A stretch of DNA of 64,000 nucleotides, taken from Sipunculus nudus. Taxonomy: Eukaryota; Annelida; Sipuncula; Golfingiida; Sipunculidae. Below, piece by piece: positions 49,601 through 61,273 of this stretch. How positions within the stretch are numbered: position 1 is the stretch's first letter; every line of letters starts with the position of its first letter. The position numbers were made by a program, and so were the translations under genes. The notes beneath the pieces were generated by a model. It did no database searches, was not told the origin of the DNA, and saw only the letters and a list, made by a program, of their open reading frames with translations. The DNA lies in contig CM049316.1 in assembly GCA_026874595.1 (NCBI GenBank), forward strand, positions 12,452,839 through 12,516,838. The letters are read 5' to 3'.

Positions 49601-50651
49601 ATGTTTGGGCCCATAACTTATTACGCAATACTGACATCATTTTTGGCATGTGCAGAGCGAATGTACAGAAAAATATGTATATTATATATGATCAAAGTCA
49701 GATCAGTGGTTTTGATATCAGGCAGTCTTGTGTAACAATGGGTTTTTAATGGAAAAATGAAGTTTTACATTAATATCTAAAAGGAATTAAGTCCTAGTGA
49801 CCAAATTCTTGGCATGGTAGGGCATTTTGGAGACATCTAACTGCATGCCAAATTTTAGGAACTGAGAGCTGAAGCTGGGGAGCTGAGCTATAGCAAACTG
49901 CATAACACTAGCTTGATGTAAAGAATATGTGACATGGTGCTTGAAAACTTGAATAAAATCTACATTTATTTATCAACTGGTTTCAAATTTTTGGTGTTAA
50001 CAGATGAAATGCTAACAAAAACATGCTGTGAAAATTAAATCCACAGCATTTACAGGAAAAAAATGTGCCATGGTCAAAGTTGGGCAAAATTTAAGGTACC
50101 AATTTTTAATTTTTGCTAATATTTAAAAAAAATTAAAAGATTTTGATCTGATTTTGGGTATACAATTTAATTTTTATTAATTTAAGTTAGATTACTTGAA
50201 AAAAGTCCTTAGCTTTAACATGTTTTGATCAAATATCTTTCCTGATTTTTTACAAAATGCATTATCTTTTGGCACATAACTTTTTAAATCATATAATACA
50301 GACCTAATTTCTGGCATGTACATAGGATCTATATAGATGATTATTTATGGTAAATATGAGGAAAAACAGATGAGTGGTTTTGATATTAGGCAGTCCTGAA
50401 GTGTGAAAATAGGTTTTTAATTAAAAAAAATGAGGTTTTTCCTTAATTTCTCAAAGGAACGAAGTCGCAAAGACCAAGTTTTCGGCTTGGTAGGAGATCT
50501 TGGGGACATCTAACATTATGCCGAATTTTTTATTCCTAGGTCTTACGGTTTCAAAACGTGCCAGTTTAACGGACGGACGGACGGACGGACAGCCGACGGA
50601 CAAAGGACCATATAAGGACTATAGCTCAGATGACTTATAGTCAGCTGAGCT
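46631..50651 (-). mobile_element. Element A, long copy in reverse orientation
   Basis: Bounded on the left by CAAGGGACCCATGGGTCACG and on the right by ATAGTCAGCTGAGCTA; these are the reverse complements of the right and left ends of the copy at 57527-61273. The internal order agrees: a GGACGGACGGAC run at 50570-50595, two diverged direct repeats (about 49380-49870 and 50030-50540), and a segment at 48050-49130 that matches 60180-61230. No long ORF is present, so it is non-autonomous or fully decayed. It is interrupted by the array at 46680-48045. Confidence 0.85.
46680..48045. mobile_element. Inserted element with a 180-bp satellite-like core
   Basis: The left edge carries GAATGCCCCCGCCTGGGGCA and the right edge ATGCCCCGGTCACATTGTGG then CGGGGGCAT, giving complementary GC-rich ends. 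Between them seven units share AAAAGTAGGTCAAC at 46781, 46962, 47140, 47302, 47482, 47662 and 47842, mostly 180 bp apart, with blocks such as CACACCAAAAATCAGGCC. A GACGGAAGGACGGAATGACGG run precedes the right end. It interrupts element A between ATATATGATAAAA and ATATGAGTTGGAAATGAGG, which are adjacent in the 57.5-61.3 kb copy. Confidence 0.8.
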
Positions 50652-51057
50652 AAAAACGTATCCGTTTCCGCACGCCGCATGCACTCCGCACCGCATAAGT
50701 GGACACACTCCTTCTTTATTCCATATGCGCGATTTAAAACGCGTCCGCATCCGCATCCGTATCCGTACCGCATAAATGGACACGCAGCTTAAGGCGCCAA
50801 AAGTACATTGTACAGTGCTGACATCTGTTGGAAAGAGTAGAAAGGAAACTGTTTTACTGTATGATCCCTCTCTATTAATTGGTCTCTCGGAATACAACAC
50901 ATGTTAAAAAATTTTATTGTCCGGTGTATGTTAATGAATGTTACTTTTAAAGCGTTTTTTTATACAACAATTTATTTTGATAAAACCGCCTGATTAAATA
51001 ATATTTTTGCAAATTTTCATTGATGTAAGCTTTATTTTTGTCACATGACATAACAAT

Positions 51058-51087
51058 ATGGCCGCCCCCTTATTATCGTCTGTTTAG
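51058..51087 (+). other. Possible upstream ORF in the VAC14 leader
   Basis: ATGGCCGCC opens a nine-codon frame closed by TAG at 51085-51087, about 70 nt before the VAC14 start and out of frame with it. Whether it is transcribed depends on the unknown start site. Confidence 0.3.
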
Positions 51088-51158
51088 ATCGCCGGCGGAT
51101 TCAAGTGCAGTTTTACGGATTACAAGGTCTAGACGGGAACATATACGACACTGCAGCG

Positions 51159-52720
51159 ATGACAGACAAGGAATATGCACCACTCACGGTGGTGTGCGTC
51201 AGAGCTCTCAATGACAAGCTCTACGAGAAGCGGAAAGGGGCCGCGCTGGAAATCGAGAGGTGGTTTCTTACTTGACACTCCCAGTCATACACTAAATTAA
51301 GTCATGCCTGTTGCTGGAAAAGAGTCATACCCCTGCATGCCATGTCCTTTCGTCCCAGCTGATTGTGAATTATTGGCCAGCTACATTTTAATACTAGCAT
51401 GGATGTTTCTAGTCAGCTATCGATTTCCCGTTAGACTGACAGCCATGGGACTGCAGCCCAGAGTATGGCTGTTGAAGACTACATTTGTTGAATGCTGGTC
51501 AGATGTGTGTGTCAGAATGGCCTCACTGTTATGCTTCTGTTATAAAGAAATGAGTCCTGTAGCTGTGTATTTGTTAAAGGAGACAGGGGTTTCCTTATCC
51601 AGTCTGTCATGTTTTATTCATCATCTAATATTATAACTGAAAATTCATGCATAAATCAGTATACTGATGGCATCATTACCTTTGATTCTGGTAGGATGAA
51701 TCAGAAAGCGCATCATCACATAGGTTAATCTGATTAGTGACTAAACTAAATGTATAACCTTGTTCACATGATGTAATGTATGTATGTTAATTATTTCTTT
51801 CAGTGAATGGTTGAGAAGGGGGGGGGGGTGAGTCAGCATAGGATAAAATATTTGGTTTTCTTCTTGTATTACACTGGAATAATACCCTGTGACCGATGTT
51901 GTTTAAAAAAATTAAAATAAGCATAGGTTGATTGTTAAGTATAACTCTAACATGATACAAAATAAAAGTTCTCATCATAATAAGGTTAAAGCAGTCGATC
52001 ATCCACTGTCCAAAACTGGAAGTTTGTTTAACATGAAAGACCATTGTAAAAAAAAATTATATTGAATATTACCTTACCCCTATCAACTCAAGATGCCCTT
52101 AATGTAAACCAGAAGAGGTCCCCTTCTTTATTTAATTATAAATTGCCTTGAGCAATTGTTCACGTATCATTTATACTAAGAAATAAATGTCAAGTCCTGT
52201 ATCCCCCTTTTTAAACAATTTTGTTGGCAAAAAGCAAGCAGCTGCATGGATATGACTTTCTGGGATCAACATACATTGCAGAAAATAAGATTTACTCAGA
52301 AATTGTGTTCAGATGTAATAAGAGTACAAATGATTCGACTTAATTTGCTATAGTCACCCAGTCACTCCTGATAACATACATTTCATGCACCTAAGCCAAT
52401 TAACAGCATTGTTGACAGAGCAGGTGGGTCTTTTTTGACGAGGCACGGGTTCATAAAACAGAATGTAGATTAGATAAAGAAACAGGGTCTCAACTTATGC
52501 GCTTCTTATAAGATTGTACTTTTTAAAAGCAAATTAATTTAAACCTCACTGATATATTATATATTTCAGGATGATGAAGGAATTTGTGTCTACCAGTAAC
52601 ATAGGACAGATACAGAAGCTGTTAAAAGTATTGGGCCAGGATTTTGCTCTGTCACAGTCTCCTAACAGTCGCAAGGGAGGTCTGATTGGCCTGGCAGCAT
52701 GTGCCATAGGACTTGGCAAG
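51159..52720 (+). CDS. VAC14: VAC14, N-terminal two exons (83 codons plus junction codon)
   Basis: Exons 51159-51259 and 52570-52720, joined by a phase-2 GT-AG intron. The peptide starts MTDKEYAPLT and continues RALNDKLYEKRK, then SRKGGLIGLAACAIGLGK. These match my memory of the opening of animal VAC14 almost residue for residue, at the expected positions (about 15-26 and 65-83). VAC14 is the HEAT-repeat scaffold that holds PIKfyve and FIG4 on endolysosomal membranes and so controls PI(3,5)P2 turnover. The ATG is the only in-frame start giving the family N-terminus. The remaining roughly 700 residues lie beyond the window: no exon matching the next HEAT segment was found in 52721-64000, so this intron exceeds 11 kb. 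The gene begins about 370 bp from the edge of the nested transposon at 46446-50792. Confidence 0.92.
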
Positions 52721-52738
52721 GTAGGTGGTCTAAATTAT

Positions 52739-53176
52739 TCTTATACCCCTTTCACACGGCAAATGCAGACTGGTTCCAAACCATTTTGAATGCGCATAAG
52801 AGCATTCACACAGCAATCCAATGCATTTTTAAACCATTTTGGCAAAATCGGTGTGAATCCAGCCCAGGAGGTGGTTTCAAATCATTTTGAATGTGAATCT
52901 TTTTATCCCCGTTTGCTATAGTGTCGTGTGAATGCTCTACGATGGTTTGGACCCAGCTTTCAAGCAGGTACTTGGTGAAAGTGCACAGTGAAAGCGCAAA
53001 TGCTTGTGTCAGCATTTTGTTATATTGTTCCACATGTGAAATGTACACCTCATGCACTGGTGTTAAATGCCAGGCTGAGTGCCTGAGTGAACTCACTAAC
53101 CAGATTGAAACTGATTGAGTCTAACCGCTTTGCCCAAATGAGTTTAAAAATATTTTGTGTGTGAAATGGGTATTAC
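52739..53176. mobile_element. VAC14: MITE in VAC14 intron 2
   Basis: The left end TTATACCCCTTTCACACGG mirrors the right end GTGTGTGAAATGGGTATTA, giving about 16-18 bp inverted repeats around a 400-bp non-coding body. Inside, CATTTTGAATG and CATTCACAC blocks recur. It begins about 20 bp after the donor of the exon ending at 52720. Confidence 0.7.
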
Positions 53177-55639
53177 AGTGCATTCCAGCTGGTAGTTATC
53201 AGAGCTTATAATTAGTGACCAGTGATACATAGTATTATTATCATCAGCTCTGGCTGCTGCACAGAGAGTAAATGTTCACTTTGCAATAGCAGGATGAAAC
53301 ACCCATGAGCCAAGATCTTTTTTGAAAAAAAAAATATATATATATATTTCTAAAGTGGGGTGGTCAATGTACTCAAATATTTTCATTATAAGTTTAACTT
53401 GGGTGTCAAATTTGTGTGAACCTTGCTCTTGTACATGTATTTCCCTCACATGTATATTTCAGTTGTCTTTCCTTAATCATCGTTTGTCAGCTTCTCTCTG
53501 AAGAACTACACTCAGTTTCAGTAAATAGTTAATTCAGTCACTGGAAATCTCCGGCAAAATATAACGTTTGTATGTTTTAGTGATGGTGAGGCTTAATGTT
53601 ACACTATTCGAGTTACTGTATTGTTATACTATTCAAGTTATTGAATAGTGTGAGCAATGTCCAACAGGGGGCGCTCAGCAGAAAGCTGTTTACAATTAAA
53701 TTGTGTTCCATTTGGCATGAATCACAGTTTCATTGTCAAATTATTCAAAGAATGAACTTATTTATTAAATTTATACTGCTTGCATATGTAATTTTTTAAC
53801 CTTATATGAATGCCATCAATGTTAAGGGGCCAGTTGTCATAACAATACAATCTAGTGAGCTACAATAGGGCTTAGGTGAGGTTGTTCCACTTGTAATTTT
53901 TGCAGTCATCAGATAGTGTACAAATATCATAGACCAAGTCTATATTTTCTTGAAACAATTTGCATTTCCACAGTTTGCATTGTTACATGTGAAGCCAGTT
54001 TTTGTTCAGGTGCACAGCTCAACAAATAAAGAGCTATAAAGATATTAAAATAGACATCATTTAGGACAGATAAACATGGTTTACAAAATGACACATGTAG
54101 GTTAAATAGTAATGGCAGTGATTAATAAAATGCAAGTCAGCTGTTCTTCCACAACCAGCCTTAATGAAGTCAGATTACATGACAAGCTTTTTTCAGGTGT
54201 AATATTAAATTCTGGTGCTGAAACTGAGGTACAGGTGTATATTTCAAGTCTCATGTTATGTAAAGCACACAAATCACCTTTTACATTAACACACAAACAC
54301 ATGCATATATGTATATTTGTGATATAACATTAAGTATATATAGTTATATTTTAAAATGCCATAATGTCAATGTACTCTTCTTCTAGCTTCTCTGAATGGC
54401 ATTTTAAAATCTGAGGGACTTACTTTTGTCAAATAATAATTTGTCAGTGAAAAGGGGACTTGGCTATTCTGTGGAAGTCTGGATAACCAGAAGTGAAGTA
54501 TTTACATTACAGAAGAGATACTTGAGACATCTGGTACTGCAGTGGCAATACAATCTGTCAGACTAAATGAGTTCAGTTAGTGTCGTTTGTATGATTGGCT
54601 TGTAGTTACTCAAATTACTTAGTTTGACTTAGCAGCATTTGCTATTGATTATGTTATTATAGGTTATTCTAGCGCCCGGCACCTCTGCCATTTTAGGCTG
54701 CCACCAGCCAAGGTCTGTTCAAGCAAAGCTGAGTTTACCTGCAGTCACTGCTGTAATTTAGTTAAGCTAAAACTAGCTACCTGTTTGCAACATAGTGTGA
54801 CTTGAAAAAAATAAAAGTGGAAAAGATGAAAAACACAGATATGCCCATGTAGGCTATGCTGAAAATTAGTTATCACTTATTTTAAGGATGGTTGAAACTA
54901 TATAGTTTGTTGAATGACAAAACACTAAAAATAGTTCGTAGTTTAAAATTTAATACTAATTATATACATTTGGATAATATGCAACACAATTTAAATAGAT
55001 AACCAAATACTTTAAATGATAATGATACTTTGTAATATCCCTAAATAAAAGTGAATTCTTTCAAGCAGTTTGAAGCCAGCCAACTTATACCAAGTCAAGT
55101 CCAGGATAGAAAGCCTACCCAACACTAAAAGTCACTAAAGTTTTGTCCAGGCCACCTGCTGATATGGTTCAAGTGATGCTCAGTGATTCAGTTAATTACT
55201 GGATCTACCACTAGATGGCAGCATCTAAAACTGACTAGCCAGGAGCAACCCAGGTGCACTGAGCTTTGAACCATGTCTGACGCACAAGCAAATCAGTTAT
55301 GTCTCGCTGGTGTTTACTACTGATGTCACTGACTTGTTTTCCTAGATATCCTCTTAAAGATATTATGTGTAGCAGTGTGCACATAGATATTCATCTGTGA
55401 TTTACTTGAGATAAATAAGTTGAAAAATTGTCTGCACTTGCAGTTGGTTATCATGATTTTGATTTTTAATTCAGTTTTGGTGCTCCCGTGTTAATTGCAG
55501 TGTTCTTGGTTTTGTGTTCTACACCATACTTTCAGAATTTCTTTAGTTAATTCTCTGTTTAAATTCACAATATTTATCTAACCTCCTCGCATATTTAGTG
55601 TGTTTGCATTTTTATTGTACTTTAGTTATTCCTCTTGCA
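53177..55639. other. VAC14 intron sequence, nothing distinctive
   Basis: AT-rich, with a short TA run at 53330-53347. No exon, RNA gene or clear repeat was recognised. Confidence 0.5.
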
Positions 55640-56590
55640 TGGTCAATATATCACTTACCTGCCTATGGGTACTCCAGTTATCCTGGTTCAGAGTGTGGTC
55701 CCCAACTTACTATTGTTATCCTGTTTCAATAGTTACTTCAGCTATCTTGGTTCTGTGGTTATTCCTGGTTCCATGATTACTCCAGTTATCCTGGTTCCAT
55801 GGTAACTCAAGTTATCCTGGTTCTGTGGTTACTCCAGTTACTCCTGGTTCCATGGTAACACAAGTTATCCTGGTTCCATGGTTACTCCAGTTATCCTGGT
55901 TCTGTGGTTACTCCAGTTACTCCTGGTTCCATGGTAACACAAGTTATCCTGGTTGTTCCATGGTAACTTCAGTCATCCTGGTTCTGTGGTTACTCCAGTC
56001 ATCCTGGTTCCATGGTAACTCCAGTTATCCTGGTTCTGTGGTTACTCCAGTTATCCTCGGTCCATGGTAACTCCAGTCATCCTGGTTCTGTGGTTACTCC
56101 AGTTGTCCTGGTTCCATGGTAACTCCAGTTATCCTGGTTCCATGGTAACTCCAGTAATCCTGGTTCCATGGTAACTCCAGTCATCCTGGTTCCATGGTAA
56201 CTACAGTTATCCTGGTTCCATGGTAACTCCAGTTATCCTGATTCCATGGTAACTCCAGTCATCCTGGTTCCATGGTAACTCCAGTTATCCTGGTTCCATG
56301 GTAACTCCAGTTATCCTGGTTCCATGGTAACTCCAGTAATCCTGGTTCCATGGTTACTCCAGTTATCCTTGTTCTGTTATTATCTTGTTTCCATGGCTAC
56401 TTCAGTAACACCTGTTCTATGGTTACTCCAGTTATTCTTGTTCCGTTGTAATTCCAGTAATCCTGTTTCCATTGTTATTTCATTAATCCAGTTTCCACGG
56501 TTACTTCTGTTATCCAGGTCCCAAAGCTACTTCTGTTATCCTGTTTCCATGGTTATTTCAGTCACTCTGGTTCCATGTTTATGTTATACT
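55640..56590. repeat. VAC14: 26-bp minisatellite in VAC14 intron 2
   Basis: About 35 units built on CCAGTTATCCTGG plus TTCCATGGTAACT. Two subtypes alternate in the left half (CCATGG and CTGTGG); the right half is uniform before decaying toward both ends. The 26-bp unit opens frames such as 55825-56070, which are not genes. Confidence 0.95.
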
Positions 56591-57526
56591 TGGCTGTAGA
56601 GTACCTAGTTTTGCTGTTTGGATTAACTTACGACAAGCATGTTATATTTTTTCTGAAGCTGTCAAAGTTCCAGTGTTCAGTGTTTGTCTCAAAAAGCTGC
56701 TTGCCTCCTGATTTTACTCTAAAATAAGACATTCCACCAGGTCATAACAGCAGATTTTCTGTTCAGTTGAACTGTGTTATTGAAAATCATAGAGAAAGTT
56801 CCAAATACCCTCTGTGTGAGTGTCTAAAACATTGAGTTATGTCAGCTCAACAAAGGCATAAGAGCAAAAACTGTTTATATATGCAGAAAATAAAATAAAT
56901 ATTGTTAAAAACTAGTACCTTGTCTTCCAATGATTAAGTCTCAGTTTAAACACTTTCTTCATTGCTGTCACACCAGCTTTTACTCTGTGTAGCAGCTTAT
57001 GAATACAGCCCCTGGTCCAGCCGCTGTAATCATGATTCATTCACTTTCTTATCTCGGGCTAGAAATGGATCTCCAGCTTCTTCAGGTGCATGGGGTGCTG
57101 CTAGGACATTATGTCATTCTGTCCTGTACAGATTTAGTGTGTGCTAAATCTGAGATTTCCATTAGTAGTGTAGTTAGGAATGTCAAGGGTGGATCATTTA
57201 TCAATATCACAGCTATTTGCGATGTCCCGTTTACTACATAATCCTCTAAAATTAACTCGTGTAAAAAGGAACGTCAGGAGCATAATGAATTAGAAGATCC
57301 ACACGTCTCAGCCTATTAAGAGTCTCCCAGTATCAGACACCCATATAAAACTCACCAGGGTCAATTATTCCCTGGTTCTCCTGGATTTAATACAAGATTA
57401 GTCCAGGTTTCAGGTTCTTGAATTGATCACCTTGTCTTACACTGAGTTTTGCAGTCAATATGTTAGTCCTGAATTTGATTAATAATTATTGAAGTTACTT
57501 AAACATTTGCAATAATTTTTAGCTCA
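56591..57526. other. VAC14 intron sequence
   Basis: No recognised feature. A frame at 56999-57241 (80 codons) shows no family resemblance and no paired splice sites. Confidence 0.45.
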
Positions 57527-60500
57527 GCTGACTATAAGTCATCTGAGCTATAGTCGTGGTCCATTGTCCGTCCGTCTGTCCGTCCGTCCGTCCGTCCGTC
57601 CGTAGATGTGGCACGTTTTGAAACCGTAAGACCTAGGAATCCAAAATTCAGCATAATGTTAGATGTCCCCAAGATCTCCTACCAAGCCGAAAACTGGGTC
57701 TTTGCGACTTCGTTCCTTTGAGAAATTAAGGAAAAACCTCAATTTTTTGTTAAAATCCTATTTTCACACTTCAGGACTGCCTTATATCAAAACCACTCAT
57801 CTGTTTTTCCTCATATTTACCATAAATATTCTTCTATATAATTCCTATGTACATGCCAGAAATTAAGTCTGTTTAGTATAAATTCTTTAAGTTATGGGCC
57901 CAAACATAATGGACTTTGTAAAAAATCAGGAAAAATATTTACTCACTTAACATGAAAAATTTTGAAACTAGAGTCTATTTTCCCAAGTATATAACTATGT
58001 TTAATTAAGATTCAATTGTTTACCCAAAATTAGATCTGAATTTTGTAAATTTTTAAGTAATTAGCATAAAAATAAAATCAGTACCTTAAATTTTGCCCAA
58101 CTTTGACCATGGCACGTTTTTTTTCTGTAAGTACCTTTGATTTAATTTTCACAGCATGTAAACATAAATATTTAATTTGTTTAAATCTGAAATTTGGAAG
58201 TAAAAGCTTGAAAATTAAGCTAGTTATTGATTTTTTTTCTTGAGGCTCTATTGTAGTCATTTGCTTTGATTACAGATTACAGATGCAGGGTCCCACTCCA
58301 GGCCACTGGAAGTCAGCAATGCCAGGGTTTCTGATTTGTTACAGTCACTGGGGGAGATCCCCTGCTGTGACAGGTGTACAGTTATTCTCATATCACCACC
58401 CCAATCACCCCCCCCCCCCCAAACCCCCCCCCAACCCAACCCAACCCACCAAGTGTTCACTGTATCTTCTTAATTGTAATGCTGTTTCCACTCTGATATG
58501 CAAAAACTTTCCTTGAAAAAGTAATTCAAGGTGTAATCCAGAAGATGCAATGTTGTGTAATGTAGCATTTTTAAAGAATCATTTTTCTTTTAAATGATTT
58601 TACCAATCATAATAGAACCCATCAGTGTGCTTAAATTATGATAAAATATGAAGCACATTATGGATAAATAAAGACACAATTAAAAATTGAGAAGTCTAAA
58701 TCAAGTATTTTTTTAGATATTTATTGTTTTGCAGATTTAAAAGATATATTTTTGTGGTAAAAAATAAATAAACATTTGTATGCATGATATGGTGTTATAT
58801 GACAAGATTGAGATTTATGATGATGCAGTTGAGAATTATGAATCAACTTTTATATTCAGTTGTATCTGTTTTATTGGAAATGTATAGAAATATAAACTTA
58901 AATTAAAAAAAAATTAATGTGATAAAAAAATGAGGATTTATTACAAACATTTGTTCATTATTTTCCTGCATCAGCAGAATTTGAGATAGGCTTTGTTTGC
59001 CATGTTTTATGTTGTTAATTAGTTATATTTCAACTGTATACATTTCATAAAAAAACATATATTTAATAATATATATTATACAAAAAAAAAGATTCGATTG
59101 AACAAATGTATAAACTACTGGAAATCAACAGTTAATCGAAAAGCCAACTAATCATCATGGTAAGTGTACAGATCATTTGTTCACAAACTGCTCACATGCT
59201 TCAGTTTCAACATTAGGAAACACATGGTCAGGTCACAAAATATTATTTGCAACAATTTCTTGCTCATCAATACAAACCAATCATATAAACCAACCATGGC
59301 CTTTATTACCTCTTCCTCTTACACTTTATCTCCATTTGATATTATTTTAGATTTTTACCTTCAAGGTTAACGTCAGCTGAGCACAGTGACTCGAGCACCA
59401 TGTAACATATTGTTTACATCAAGCTAGTGTTATGCAGTTTGCAAGAGCTCAGCTCCCTAGCTTCAGCTCTAAGTTCCTTAAATTCGGCATACAGTTAGAT
59501 GTCTCCAAAATCCCCTACCATGCCAAGAATTTGGTCACTAGGACTTAATACCTTCGAGATATTAATGAAAAACTTCATTTTTCCATTAAAAACCCATTGT
59601 TACACTTCAAGACTGCCAAATATCAAAACCACTGATCTGACTTTAATCATAAACAATATACATATTTTTCATTCTCTATGCACATGCCAGAATGATGTCA
59701 GTATTGCGTAATTGTTTTAAGTTATGGGCCCAAACATAATGCACTTTGTAAAAAATCAAGAAATATATTTACTCCCTTAACAAGGGCATTGCTGAAGCTA
59801 GAGATTTTTTTGTCAGGGATGTAACATTATTTAATCAAGATTCAATTGAATACCCAAAATTAGTTCTTAATTTTTCAAATTTTAAAATTTAAAAGTTATT
59901 AGTGTAAATATAAAATTAGTACCTTAAATTTTGCCCAACTGTGACCATGGCACGTTTGTTTCCCGTGAGCACTGTTGATATAATTTTCATATCATGCACA
60001 CATAAGGATTTCAGCTTAGAAAGCTGAAAGAAATTGGCCAAAAATTGTAGCTTTTATTAATGTTTTTTATGAGACCCTGTCAGACTTTGGCTCTCTCCAG
60101 CCCCTCTTGAATCACCTGTATTATGCATGCTTGAGGCGAGGCATACATAGAATCCAGGCAGCTTATGGCCAGCCACAGTTGATCCAGGTGTCCAACCCAA
60201 CACATCTAGTAGTTTTAACCAACAACATAACAATAAACAATAAATTAATAAATTTTTATTGGTTTTTAATAACAAATTAAAGAAAAATAGAAAAGGAATT
60301 TGTTAGTTTATAATAACAGGAAATTAACTTGCAGTTACTGATGATATAAGAATCTTGTATGGATGGGTAGAATGTCACGTATTCCAAATAACACCATGCA
60401 GTCACCTATGGCATTTTTCAGTTCAATTTTAATGATAAAGAAGTAAATCATATTATTCATTACTAATCATTAGGGATCATATGAAGGAAATAAATGATAG

Positions 60501-61273
60501 ACAAAGATGCAGTTGATAATATTAATCTAGATTCCTACTGTGTCTAGTGTGTACATTGATGTGAAATTAGTCCAAAATGAATTTTTTACAGTTATTTTTA
60601 ATATAAATAAAAGCCATAAAACCATGTACTTATGATCATTATTTAAATGTGTGAATTTTGTATATTCTGGATTCTCAACATCATTGTTTGGTGAAAACTG
60701 AATAAATACCAGACAAGGTGCGAATACTTTGTAATTGTATTTAAATACGAATATGATTATGTACTCCATTATAAAATTTCTTGCATAAAGAATGGGAATT
60801 CAGGTAAAAATTAAAGTATATGAATACTCGTGCAAATACTTTCAAAATGTATTCATGAATGCATTCATGAATATATTCTTTAATATTATTTTAATAATCA
60901 TTTCAGTTATATTTCATTTTACAAAATCATATGATTCTCTTATTATTTTTAATAAAAATTATATATGGGACAATATTTGTAATTTTTTTTAATAAATAGT
61001 TAAACTCATATTATATGTTCTGCTTATAAGTTATTTGGCCAAGTCAAAATCTGTGTGACAATAGTACTCCATTTGTTAATAAAATAAATGAAATCAATGC
61101 TCTTCCCTGTCTCCAAAGGAACTATCAAAATCATACATAAGCTAAACAACAACAACTCATAATACAGCTTATATTTATTACCACACAAAACCAGCATGTA
61201 CCTCATTTCTAAATAATATTTTTTTATCATATATAACAGCTGAGCGTCGTGACCCATAGGTCCCTTGTTTTTT
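57527..61273 (+). mobile_element. Element A, long copy in forward orientation
   Basis: Begins TAGCTCAGCTGACTATAAG with a GTCCGTCCGTC run at 57565-57602 and ends CAGCTGAGCGTCGTGACCC then TAGGTCCCTTG plus a T run. It contains two diverged direct repeats: the block ATGTTAGATGTCCCCAAGAT at about 57656 and its relative at about 59490. It carries about 1.1 kb (58270-59375) with no counterpart in the copy at 46631-50651, including a C-rich tract at 58408-58436. No ORF longer than about 80 codons was seen. The element class is unknown to me. Confidence 0.85.

Larger units (their letters stand above)
46446..50792. mobile_element. TTAA-flanked element with terminal inverted repeats, host of two nested insertions
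   Basis: TTAA occurs at 46446-46449 and 50789-50792. Immediately inside, the left end reads GCCGCGTGTCCACTTGTACGG and the right end mirrors it (CCGTACCGCATAAATGG then ACACGCAGC on the plus strand). Both termini are rich in GCGGATGCGG-type motifs (46450-46620 and 50655-50788), so the original element was a short fold-back MITE of about 300-330 bp. TTAA target duplication is typical of piggyBac-type transposition. Element A now fills its middle. Confidence 0.75.

Noticed and set aside
55825-56599. ORFs in the VAC14 intron minisatellite
   Set aside because: Frames produced by a 26-bp repeat; no start or splice context.
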